DNA from: JAVBKV01 sp031553885
GTDB taxonomy: Bacteria > Bacteroidota > Bacteroidia > Bacteroidales > Azobacteroidaceae
Direction of reading: 5' to 3'
Assembly (NCBI GenBank): GCA_031553885.1
Contig: JAVBKV010000010.1
Location: forward strand, 16,663 to 80,662
Length of the DNA: 64,000 bases
The notes below the pieces were generated by a model that did not search any database, was not told where the DNA came from, and worked only from the letters and a program-made list of their open reading frames with translations. Positions 1 to 7,897 of this stretch are shown here, in pieces. How positions within the stretch are numbered: the stretch's first letter is position 1; the number at the start of each line of letters is the position of its first letter. A program made the translations under genes and the position numbers.

Positions 1-1
1 T

Positions 2-2248
2 CAGAACAACAAAGCATTCCGGGGAACTGTTACGGATGAATCGTCGGGAGAAGTATTACCAGGGGCAACCGTATGGGTCAAAGAGACCCAGGGAGGAGCA
101 ATCGCTAATGAAGCAGGTGTCTATACCCTGTCCTTACCTCAGGGAAACTATACCCTACGGATTTCTTACGTCGGTTACGAACCTAAGGAAATCAAACTGG
201 AGGCAAATTCCGATACCAAGCAGGATGTCCGCTTAAAACCCAATGGATTGTTGAGTGAAGTGATTGTCTCCGCTACTAAGAAAGATGAAAATGTCACCCG
301 GATTAATATGGGGCTGGAAAAGCTGAGCATCAAAGAAATCAAACAGATGCCTGCCCTGATGGGAGAGGTGGATGTCATCAAGGCTATACAACTTTTACCC
401 GGGGTACAAGCGACTTCCGAAGGGGGATCAGGATTTAGCGTCCGGGGAGGATCTCCTGACCAGAACCTGATCGTACTGGATCACACGACGGTCTATAATC
501 CCTCTCACCTATTGGGGTTTTTCTCTGTTTTTAACAATGACGTCATCAGTGGAATCGAACTTTATAAAGGAGACCTGCCTTTCAAATACGGAGGCCGCCT
601 CTCATCGTTACTTGAAGTACAAACCAAAGACGAGATTCCTTCCCGCTTTCAGGGGACAGGTGGAATCGGAATCATTTCCAGCCGTCTGATGCTGGAAGGA
701 CCGGTCGGAGAAAAAACGTCCTGGCTGATCGGAGGGCGGAGAAGTTATGCCGATTTATTTTTAAAGCTTTCTTCGGATGAAGCGTTGCGGAAATCGTCGG
801 TTTATTTTTACGACCTGAACGCAAAAGTGACTCATCGTTTTTCAGAAAGAGATAAATTAGCTCTGAATTTTTATTATGGAGACGATACTTTCGGTGCGGA
901 ACCGGGCAACTTCGACTACGGCAATGCAGCAGCTTCTTTAACCTGGAGCCACATGTTTTCCGACAAATTATTTTCCAAGTTCAGTGCTAATTTCTCCAAT
1001 TACGACTATGGATTAGCCTCCAAGCTGGAAGGCTCCGAAATGGAATGGAATTCCAGCATTACCGATTACATGCTGCGCGCTGATTTTCACCAGTTAATCA
1101 ATGACACCTGGGATCTGACCTACGGACTATCGTCCACGCTTCACCGCTTCAACCCGGGAGTTGTGACCATGCCGGATTATCCTACATACGAAGTTGAAGG
1201 CAACAAAGCTCTGGAACATGGTATCTATTTAGCCAATGAACAGAAAGTCAACGACCGGCTGAGCCTGAAATACGGATTACGCTTATCCGCTTTTCAAAAC
1301 ATGGGAGCGACTACTGTCTTCCATTATGATTCCAACCATGAGGTCAGTGATTCCGTGAGATACGGTTCAGGAGACATCTACAATACCTATATAGCATTGG
1401 AACCCCGGATCGGCCTGGTTTATAAACTGACGGATCATTCTTCGGTTAAAGCCAATTATGCACACAACACACAGTACATGCAACTGGCCAACAACTCCGC
1501 ATCAGGTTCACCGCTGGATGTATGGTTTCCGGCAAGCCCCAATGTCAAGCCTCAACAGGTCGACTTGTTTTCGGCCGGCTATTTTCATAACTTCGAAGAT
1601 AATATGTTCGAGACATCGGTGGAGTTGTATTATAAAAAACTGAACAACGTCGTTGATTTTGCCGAACATGCCAACCTGATACTGAATCAACAATTGGAAG
1701 GTGAAGTGCGAACGGGAACCGGTAAAGCTTACGGTGCAGAATTCATGATTAAAAAGAATACAGGACGCCTGACCGGATTTGCTAACTATACTTTGTCCCG
1801 GTCCGAACGAACGATTCCGGAAATCAATCACGGAAAAGCATACCTGGCTCCCTACGACAAGACACACACGTTCAACATAGTGGCTTCCTACGAATTATCA
1901 AAGAAAGTAAACCTTTCTGCCACCTGGATATTCGCCACAGGAAACCCGACCACCTACCCTACCGGACGCTTTGAAATCGACGGTGAATATTTCCCCATCT
2001 ATTCGGGACGAAATGAATACCGTAAGCCCAACTACCACCGGTTGGATCTTTCACTGAACTACATTCCCAATCCGGATTCGAAGAAACGCTGGAAAGGAGA
2101 ATGGAACTTCTCTATTTACAATGCTTACGGCAAGAAAAATCCATGGACGATCAGTTTCGATCAGGACGACAATACCGGATTACCTTATGCCGAAATGATC
2201 TATTTATTTGGAATTGTTCCATCCATCACCTACAATTTTAAATTTTAA
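2..2248 (+). CDS. TonB-dependent outer-membrane receptor, 5' end outside window
   Basis: The frame is open from the left edge, so the signal peptide and start are missing; about 748 residues are visible. The first ~75 residues form a carboxypeptidase-regulatory-like beta-sandwich (GTVTDESSGEVLPGATV, then RISYVGYEP). A plug domain follows with GFSVRGGSPDQNLIVLD, then a beta-barrel ending in the terminal Phe (SITYNFKF) used for outer-membrane insertion. It is shorter than a SusC protein, and the next gene is a DUF4249 lipoprotein rather than a SusD. Receptors of this type import a ligand across the outer membrane using TonB energy; the ligand cannot be read from the sequence. The first in-frame ATG, at 248, lies inside the domain and is not the start. 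Family call is sure; substrate unknown. Confidence 0.9.
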   Translation, partial: QNNKAFRGTVTDESSGEVLPGATVWVKETQGGAIANEAGVYTLSLPQGNYTLRISYVGYEPKEIKLEANSDTKQDVRLKPNGLLSEVIVSATKKDENVTRINMGLEKLSIKEIKQMPALMGEVDVIKAIQLLPGVQATSEGGSGFSVRGGSPDQNLIVLDHTTVYNPSHLLGFFSVFNNDVISGIELYKGDLPFKYGGRLSSLLEVQTKDEIPSRFQGTGGIGIISSRLMLEGPVGEKTSWLIGGRRSYADLFLKLSSDEALRKSSVYFYDLNAKVTHRFSERDKLALNFYYGDDTFGAEPGNFDYGNAAASLTWSHMFSDKLFSKFSANFSNYDYGLASKLEGSEMEWNSSITDYMLRADFHQLINDTWDLTYGLSSTLHRFNPGVVTMPDYPTYEVEGNKALEHGIYLANEQKVNDRLSLKYGLRLSAFQNMGATTVFHYDSNHEVSDSVRYGSGDIYNTYIALEPRIGLVYKLTDHSSVKANYAHNTQYMQLANNSASGSPLDVWFPASPNVKPQQVDLFSAGYFHNFEDNMFETSVELYYKKLNNVVDFAEHANLILNQQLEGEVRTGTGKAYGAEFMIKKNTGRLTGFANYTLSRSERTIPEINHGKAYLAPYDKTHTFNIVASYELSKKVNLSATWIFATGNPTTYPTGRFEIDGEYFPIYSGRNEYRKPNYHRLDLSLNYIPNPDSKKRWKGEWNFSIYNAYGKKNPWTISFDQDDNTGLPYAEMIYLFGIVPSITYNFKF

Positions 2249-2252
2249 GGCC

Positions 2253-3161
2253 ATGCAAAAAACAACAAACAAAAAATACGGAATCCTCTCATTCTTAATT
2301 CTTAATTTTTCATTCTTAATTCTCCTTTCTTGCACTGCTCCGATCGACATCGATACCGACAATTCCGAGCCGGTAATCGTCATCTACAGCACACTAACGG
2401 ATGAATTGAGACAGCAGGAAGTGAGGATCAGCCGTTCTTCCCCTTATCTTGACAATCAGCCCAATGCAACCATATCCGGAGCTTTGGTAACGATCACCTC
2501 CTCCGATCTCCAGACTTACCATTTGACGGAAAACCCGGAAACTCCCGGTTTGTACCAAAGTACAGAAACCTGGTCGGTCAAAGAAAATGTCGCTTACTCG
2601 TTGGATGTTGAAGTCGACTTCAATTCGGATGGGATCAAGGAATCCTACAAGGCCACAACCGGGAATGTGATTCCCCTGATGCAATTGGATTCAATTAAAA
2701 TTGTTCCGTTGGACATCATGGGACATACAAACTATGCAATGAACATTTATGGCCTGGATTCACCGGAACACGATTATTACATTTGCAAATTTCTCGTCAA
2801 TGACTCCCTGATTACCACCCAGATCAGTAAGATTTTTACCGTAGACGATGTGGTTTTTAATAATACGTATGTCGACGGAATCACCTTACGCTACTTTGAT
2901 GACATCGAGGAATATGAAAAAGATTCGGAAGAACGGCGGAAAAATTCAACCTACCTGCAATCGGGAGATGTTGTCGAGCTTCAGATGAGCCGGGTACCCA
3001 AGGGTTATCATGATTTTATCAACCAATGCCAGAAAGAAATGAGAGGAGAAAATCCGTTCTTCGGAGGACCGGCATCCAACATTACCACCAATATCAGCAA
3101 TGGTGGAGTGGGCTATTTCAGTGGATACGTAATTGCACGGGCAAAAACGACAGTTCCTTAA
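2253..3161 (+). CDS. DUF4249-family lipoprotein, partner of the upstream receptor
   Basis: A 302-residue lipoprotein starting 4 bases after the receptor stop. I chose the ATG at 2253 because it gives a lysine-rich start, a hydrophobic stretch and a lipobox (LILLSC), so the mature protein begins at Cys. The rest looks like a secreted beta-rich protein (PIDIDTDNSEPVIVIYSTL near the start). DUF4249 proteins are commonly found directly after TonB-dependent receptors in Bacteroidota and are thought to be surface accessory lipoproteins, perhaps analogous to SusD; their biochemical role is not established. Oddity: the signal-peptide codons (2290-2323) are made of an AT-rich repeat that also occurs between genes elsewhere in this window. 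Confidence 0.8.
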   Translation: MQKTTNKKYGILSFLILNFSFLILLSCTAPIDIDTDNSEPVIVIYSTLTDELRQQEVRISRSSPYLDNQPNATISGALVTITSSDLQTYHLTENPETPGLYQSTETWSVKENVAYSLDVEVDFNSDGIKESYKATTGNVIPLMQLDSIKIVPLDIMGHTNYAMNIYGLDSPEHDYYICKFLVNDSLITTQISKIFTVDDVVFNNTYVDGITLRYFDDIEEYEKDSEERRKNSTYLQSGDVVELQMSRVPKGYHDFINQCQKEMRGENPFFGGPASNITTNISNGGVGYFSGYVIARAKTTVP

Positions 3162-3178
3162 AAACGAACAAAAAAAAC

Positions 3179-3209
3179 TTGACAATCCCGATTATTTGCC
3201 ATACCTTTG
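3179..3209 (+). promoter_or_regulatory. Bacteroidota-type promoter for carB
   Basis: TTG at 3179-3181, then 20 bases, then TACCTTTG at 3202-3209. This fits the Bacteroidota consensus TTG-N19-22-TAnnTTTG. Transcription would begin near 3215, about 200 bases before carB, leaving a long leader. Confidence 0.7.
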
Positions 3210-3230
3210 CACCGGCAAAATTTAAATGAC

Positions 3231-3335
3231 ATGATGAGTGTAAATTCGATTCAACCCATAACAAAATGTATGTTCCGGTATACATGTTTCGATACTCATT
3301 TCGTTTTTTCAGAAAATAATTATTCATTTCGATGA
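3231..3335 (+). CDS. Possible 34-codon leader peptide ahead of carB
   Basis: An ATG at 3231 opens a 34-codon frame ending at TGA 3333-3335, five bases before the 5' arm of the terminator-like hairpin at 3340. The peptide has five Phe and two Tyr but no run of Arg codons. The second half crosses T-rich stretches, for example 3299-3307. A ribosome finishing this frame would cover the hairpin's 5' arm. The placement resembles coupled transcription-translation attenuation, as at enterobacterial pyrBI. A frame this short can occur by chance, so it remains a candidate. Confidence 0.35.
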   Translation: MMSVNSIQPITKCMFRYTCFDTHFVFSENNYSFR

Positions 3336-3339
3336 TAGG

Positions 3340-3372
3340 ATGCGTTGGTTTTTCACCCAACGCATTTTTTTT
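3340..3372 (+). terminator. Intrinsic terminator-like hairpin inside the carB leader (possible attenuator)
   Basis: Arms ATGCGTTGG (3340-3348) and CCAACGCAT (3357-3365) pair perfectly over 9 bp with an 8-base loop, and eight T follow. It lies between the only good promoter I see and the carB start, so unconditional termination here would silence carB. Confidence 0.7.
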
Positions 3373-3417
3373 GCTGTAACCATGCATTTATCTATTTTTA
3401 AGCAAATATATAAGAAG

Positions 3418-6400
3418 ATGTCAGAAAAGAAACAAATCAAAAAGGTACTGGTCCTGGGTTCGGGAGCACTCAAGATCGGACAAGCCGGTGAATTTGATTA
3501 TTCCGGTTCGCAAGCGTTGAAAGCATTGAAAGAAGAAGGTATTTCTACCGTGTTGATCAACCCCAACATCGCCACCATCCAAACTTCGGAAGGCGTTGCG
3601 GATAAAGTGTATTTTCTGCCTATTACTCCGTATTTTGTAGAAGAAATAATCAAAAAAGAAGCTCCAGACGGCATTCTGTTGGCATTCGGAGGACAAACGG
3701 CTCTGAACTGCGGAACGGAAATGTACCTGAAAGGAACGTTAAAAAAACACAGAGTCGAGGTACTCGGAACTTCAGTGGAAGCGATTATGTGTACGGAAGA
3801 TCGCGACCTGTTTGTTAAAAAGCTGAATGAAATCGATGCAAAAACCCCTGTCAGCCAAGCTGTGGAAAGCATGGAAGATGCGATTGCCGCAGCTAATCGG
3901 ATCGGTTTTCCGGTCATGGTCCGTTCGGCGTATGCGTTGGGTGGATTGGGTAGCGGTATCTGCGCTAACCTGGATGAATTTCTGACCTTGTGCGAAAGTG
4001 CTTTCGCTTACTCTAAACAAATTCTGGTGGAAGAATCCCTGAAAGGCTGGAAAGAAATCGAGTTCGAAGTCATCCGGGACAAAAACGACCACTGTTTTAC
4101 CGTCGTTCCTATGGAAAACGTCGACCCATTAGGTGTTCACACCGGAGAAAGTATTGTCGTCGCTCCCATCTGCTCCCTCTCCCGAGAACAGATTGTCATG
4201 CTTGAAGACATCGCCCGCCGGATCATCCGCCACATCGGAATCGTAGGTGAATGTAATATCCAATATGCTTTCAATGCGCACACCAACGACTACCGCGTCA
4301 TTGAGATCAACGCCCGTCTGAGCCGGTCTTCCGCACTAGCCTCCAAGGCGAGCGGTTATCCCCTGGCCTTTGTAGCCGCCAAGCTGGCTCTCGGTTATTC
4401 ACTGGATCAGATCGGTGAAATGGGAACTTCCAACTCCGCTTACGTGGCCCCTTCTGTCGATTACATGATCGTAAAAATACCACGCTGGGACCTGACCAAA
4501 TTCGTCGGAGTATCCCGTCAAATCGGTTCCAGCATGAAATCGGTCGGTGAAATTATGTCGATCGGAAAATCCTTTGAAGAGATTATTCAGAAAGGATTGC
4601 GGATGATCGGACAAGGTATGCACGGGTTCGTAGGGAACAAGGACCTGGAATTCAAAAACCTGGATGAAGAATTGTCCAATCCGACCGATCTGCGTATCTT
4701 CGCTATCGCCAAAGCGTTGGAAGAAGGATACTCGATCGAACGAATCCACGAACTGACCAAGATCGATCACTGGTTCCTCAACGGCTTAAAAAACATTGTC
4801 GATTACTCTCGCAAACTTCAATCGTATAATTCGATCGAAGAACTTCCTGTTGATGTACTGAAGGAAGCTAAACGACTCGGATTCTCCGACTTCCAGATCG
4901 CCCGGTTTGTAGAAGACCCGAACGATAACATGGAAAAAGGGAATCTTAAAGTAAGAACATTACGCAAGAAGAACAATATTCTTCCGACAGTAAAACGGAT
5001 CAACACCATAGCCTCGGAAGATCCCGACCTGACCAACTACCTGTACCTGACTTACGGAGCTACGGAAAACGATATCCCTTATTATAAAAATGAAAAAAGT
5101 GTGGTTGTCCTGGGCTCCGGGGCTTACCGGATCGGCTCTTCCGTAGAATTCGACTGGTGCTCGGTAAATGCGGTGGAAACTGCCCGCAAACTGGGATACA
5201 AGGCAATCATGATCAACTATAATCCGGAAACCGTATCGACTGATTACGACATGTGCGACCGCTTGTATTTCGACGAACTTTCTCTCGAACGGGTACTCGA
5301 CATTATCGATCTGGAAACTCCCAAAGGAGTCATCGTCTCGGTAGGTGGACAAATCCCCAACAACCTGGCAATGAAACTACACCGCCAGCAGGTACCTATT
5401 CTGGGGACTTCACCGGTCAGCATCGACCGGGCTGAAAACCGTCACAAGTTTTCCAGCATGCTCGATCAGCTCGGTATCGACCAACCGAAATGGAAAGAGT
5501 TGACCAGCATGGATGAGATCAACGAGTTTGTCGACAAAGTAGGCTTTCCGGTATTGATCCGTCCTTCTTATGTTCTTTCCGGAGCTGCGATGAATGTCTG
5601 CTACACCAGCGAAGAAATGGAAACCTTCCTGAAAGCTGCTGCCAAAGTATCGAAAGAATTTCCGGTGGTCGTTTCCGAATTTCTGCAGAACGCCAAGGAA
5701 ATTGAATTCGACGCCGTTGCCAAAAACGGAGAAATCATCGAGTATGCGGTCTCCGAACACGTAGAATTCGCCGGCGTACACTCCGGAGACGCAACCCTGG
5801 TCTTCCCGGCCCAAAAGATCTACTTCGAAACGTTCCGCCGGATCAAGAAAGTCAGCAAAATGATTGCAAAAGAGCTGAATATCAGCGGACCTTTCAACAT
5901 CCAATACCTGGCGAAAAACAACGAAGTGAAAGTCATCGAGTGTAACCTGCGGGCTTCCCGTTCCTTCCCTTTCGTATCCAAGGTGTTGAAACGCAATTTT
6001 ATCGAAACTGCGACTAAAATCATGCTGGATGCTCCGTTTGAAAAACCGGACAGTTCGGCTTTCGATATCGAATGGATCGGCGTAAAAGCTTCTCAATTTT
6101 CCTTCACCCGTCTGCACAAGGCCGATCCGGTATTGGGAGTTGACATGTCTTCCACAGGAGAAGTCGGATGCATCGGAGAGGATTACAATGAGGCTCTTCT
6201 TTCGGCTATGGTCGCCGTCGGATACAGCGCTCCGAAAAAAGGAGTCCTGATCTCTTCAGGAGCAGCCAAATCTAAAGTCGACCTGCTGGATGCCTGCCGT
6301 TTGCTGGGCGAAACCGATTGCCCGATTTATGCAACCTCCGGCACACAAAAATTCCTGGAAGAAAACGGAATCAAAGCAACTATCGTAGACTGGCCGGATG

Positions 6401-6639
6401 AAAACGGAAAGAACAACGTGCTGGATATCATGTCGAATCACAAAATCGACCTGGTTATCAACATCCCGAAGAATCATTCCCGCCGCGAGCTGACCAACGG
6501 TTACAAAATCCGCCGGGCAGCCATCGATCACAACATTCCATTGCTGACCAATGCCCGACTGGCAAGCGCCTTTATCGAGTCATTCTGTACGATGGGAGAA
6601 CAGGATATCCAAATCAAATCCTGGCAGGAATACAATTGA
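3418..6639 (+). CDS. carB: Carbamoyl-phosphate synthase large subunit
   Basis: CarB makes carbamoyl phosphate from bicarbonate, ATP and ammonia supplied by the CarA glutaminase subunit, for pyrimidine and arginine synthesis in the cytoplasm. With the start at ATG 3418 (MSEKKQIKKVLVLGSG) it has 1073 residues, the usual length. Two homologous ATP-grasp synthetase halves are visible, each opening with a VLGSGAxxIG motif (the second at VVLGSGAYRIGSSVEFD). A C-terminal MGS-like allosteric domain (VLISSGAAKSKVDLLDACR onwards) follows. An upstream in-frame ATG at 3340 lies inside the terminator hairpin and would add an unconserved 26-residue tail. carA is not adjacent. The leader suggests attenuation control. 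Confidence 0.97.
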   Translation: MSEKKQIKKVLVLGSGALKIGQAGEFDYSGSQALKALKEEGISTVLINPNIATIQTSEGVADKVYFLPITPYFVEEIIKKEAPDGILLAFGGQTALNCGTEMYLKGTLKKHRVEVLGTSVEAIMCTEDRDLFVKKLNEIDAKTPVSQAVESMEDAIAAANRIGFPVMVRSAYALGGLGSGICANLDEFLTLCESAFAYSKQILVEESLKGWKEIEFEVIRDKNDHCFTVVPMENVDPLGVHTGESIVVAPICSLSREQIVMLEDIARRIIRHIGIVGECNIQYAFNAHTNDYRVIEINARLSRSSALASKASGYPLAFVAAKLALGYSLDQIGEMGTSNSAYVAPSVDYMIVKIPRWDLTKFVGVSRQIGSSMKSVGEIMSIGKSFEEIIQKGLRMIGQGMHGFVGNKDLEFKNLDEELSNPTDLRIFAIAKALEEGYSIERIHELTKIDHWFLNGLKNIVDYSRKLQSYNSIEELPVDVLKEAKRLGFSDFQIARFVEDPNDNMEKGNLKVRTLRKKNNILPTVKRINTIASEDPDLTNYLYLTYGATENDIPYYKNEKSVVVLGSGAYRIGSSVEFDWCSVNAVETARKLGYKAIMINYNPETVSTDYDMCDRLYFDELSLERVLDIIDLETPKGVIVSVGGQIPNNLAMKLHRQQVPILGTSPVSIDRAENRHKFSSMLDQLGIDQPKWKELTSMDEINEFVDKVGFPVLIRPSYVLSGAAMNVCYTSEEMETFLKAAAKVSKEFPVVVSEFLQNAKEIEFDAVAKNGEIIEYAVSEHVEFAGVHSGDATLVFPAQKIYFETFRRIKKVSKMIAKELNISGPFNIQYLAKNNEVKVIECNLRASRSFPFVSKVLKRNFIETATKIMLDAPFEKPDSSAFDIEWIGVKASQFSFTRLHKADPVLGVDMSSTGEVGCIGEDYNEALLSAMVAVGYSAPKKGVLISSGAAKSKVDLLDACRLLGETDCPIYATSGTQKFLEENGIKATIVDWPDENGKNNVLDIMSNHKIDLVINIPKNHSRRELTNGYKIRRAAIDHNIPLLTNARLASAFIESFCTMGEQDIQIKSWQEYN

Positions 6640-6640
6640 A

Positions 6641-6668
6641 ATGAAGAATTAAAAATTAAAAATGAAGA
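6641..6668. repeat. Dispersed AT-rich intergenic repeat, copy B
   Basis: A string made of AATTAAAAATTAAAAATGAAG units lies directly after the carB stop. Close copies occur at 51483-51518 and 57724-57767, and an inverted one at 2290-2323. Its right half forms part of the following terminator stem. Confidence 0.6.
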
Positions 6669-6702
6669 GTTGGTTTATCGTGTAAGCCAACTCTTCATTT
6701 TT
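6658..6702. terminator. Bidirectional terminator between carB and GH105 gene
   Basis: A 20-bp stem (arms 6658-6677 and 6683-6702, one G-U pair, 5-base loop TCGTG) has A5 on its left and T5 on its right, so it can end transcripts from both convergent genes. Confidence 0.85.
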
Positions 6703-6727
6703 AGTGACGAGACTGATGTCTCAACGA

Positions 6728-7816
6728 TCAGAATTTAATGATTTCACTTCCGGCCAGCAGGAAAGCTCCGGTACCATATACTTCCCAACTGTCGGCATTA
6801 AAATTCTTGCGTGGATCTGCTCCGACGGGCTGAACCCAACCTACACGACCTTCTTCGTTCACACATTTATTAAGGGCGATCCAGGCCTTTTCTGCCACAG
6901 GTTTAAATGTTTTCTTATCCAACAGTTTATTGTTGACCCCCCAGGCAAAAGCATAACAAAAGAATCCGGAACCACTGACTTCACCTCCGGGATAAGACTC
7001 CGGATCGAGCAGACTGGCTCTCCACAAACCATCGGCCTGCTGTAATTCGAGGATACGGGTCGCCATGTCTTTGAACAATTGTTCGTAAAACGGACGTTCG
7101 GGATAATCGCGGGGAAGTTCTTTCAGGATACGAACCAATCCTCCCAGGACCCAACCGTTCCCACGGGACCAGAAAATACGTTTACCGTTGGCTTCATACC
7201 GGTCTTTCCCATCACCTTTAATCACGTAATTCAAGTCGCGGGCAAAGAGACGTTCTTCTTTGTTATACAGCAGCTCATAGCATTCTTTAAAATATTGATC
7301 GTTGCTGGCCAGGTACTCTTTGTTTCCGGTAGTCATTCCGAGTTTCACAAGAACAGGAGGCCCCATGAACAATGCATCGCACCACCACCATTTGATGACT
7401 TCAATTCCTTTGGTAGGATATGGTTTCTCCATAAAAATCTTAATCGTATCGATGGTCGGCTGAATCATTTCCTGTTTCTTTTCTTTACGATACATATCGA
7501 TATAGGTTTGGCAGATCGCCACATCGTCTGCATGATACCAACGTCTGTAAGGCCTCCATTGTGTTTCATTGCCCATGTCCATCAACGCTTTGTAGATGTC
7601 CTTGGATTTAGTTGTTTCCCAGGCAGCATAAACTCCAGCATAAAACGCTCCGTTCGTCCAGTCGTTGGGGGCATGTTTCGGATTTTTCAGTTGCCACTCC
7701 GTTGTTTTCTCCATGACGGATTTGATGTACTTCGACTTGAAGTAAGAACGGTCCTGAGCCTGGGCAAAATGGACCATACATAATAATAAAATAACCAGGG
7801 ATAGTGTTTTTTTCAT
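6728..7816 (-). CDS. GH105/GH88-family unsaturated glycuronyl hydrolase, secreted
   Basis: Enzymes of this family remove the 4,5-unsaturated uronic acid that polysaccharide lyases leave on oligosaccharides, typically from rhamnogalacturonan or other pectin fragments. I place the start at 7816 (MKKTLSLVILLL, a signal peptide ending HFAQA before Q). The longer frame to 7897 would run across the promoter-like TATCTTTG. The 362-residue protein has the aromatic-rich (alpha/alpha)6-barrel pattern: WYHADDVAICQTY (the HADD Asp is a likely catalytic residue), WWWCDALFM, FWSRGNGWVLGG and GSGFFCYAFAWGVN. It stands alone, without the usual SusCD or lyase neighbours; a PL1 lyase is 19 kb away. Fine specificity is uncertain. 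Confidence 0.88.
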   Translation of the reverse strand: MKKTLSLVILLLCMVHFAQAQDRSYFKSKYIKSVMEKTTEWQLKNPKHAPNDWTNGAFYAGVYAAWETTKSKDIYKALMDMGNETQWRPYRRWYHADDVAICQTYIDMYRKEKKQEMIQPTIDTIKIFMEKPYPTKGIEVIKWWWCDALFMGPPVLVKLGMTTGNKEYLASNDQYFKECYELLYNKEERLFARDLNYVIKGDGKDRYEANGKRIFWSRGNGWVLGGLVRILKELPRDYPERPFYEQLFKDMATRILELQQADGLWRASLLDPESYPGGEVSGSGFFCYAFAWGVNNKLLDKKTFKPVAEKAWIALNKCVNEEGRVGWVQPVGADPRKNFNADSWEVYGTGAFLLAGSEIIKF

Positions 7817-7863
7817 GATAACTAATTTTGTAAAATTTATTTGAGTATGTTTTTCAGTCTGGC

Positions 7864-7871
7864 CAAAGATA
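7864..7871 (-). promoter_or_regulatory. -7 element of GH105 gene promoter
   Basis: Reads TATCTTTG on the minus strand, 48 bases before the chosen start at 7816. No good TTG is seen about 20 bases upstream, so the promoter is incomplete. It supports separate transcription from the preceding gene and the shorter start. Confidence 0.45.
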
Positions 7872-7897
7872 GAAAAAAAATCTGGAGTAACCTTCAT

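Noticed and set aside
5410..6117. 235-codon open frame on the minus strand opposite carB
   Set aside because: It lies fully inside carB, its translation is low-complexity (rich in Phe, Asp, Arg) and matches no known protein pattern. It is a shadow of carB codon use.
3340..6639. carB starting at ATG 3340
   Set aside because: That ATG is the first base of the terminator stem, and the extra 26 residues are not like CarB; ATG 3418 gives the standard 1073 residues.
7079..7783. 234-codon plus-strand frame opposite the GH105 gene
   Set aside because: Shadow frame: the GH105 motifs on the other strand are unmistakable, and this frame has no start context or domain.
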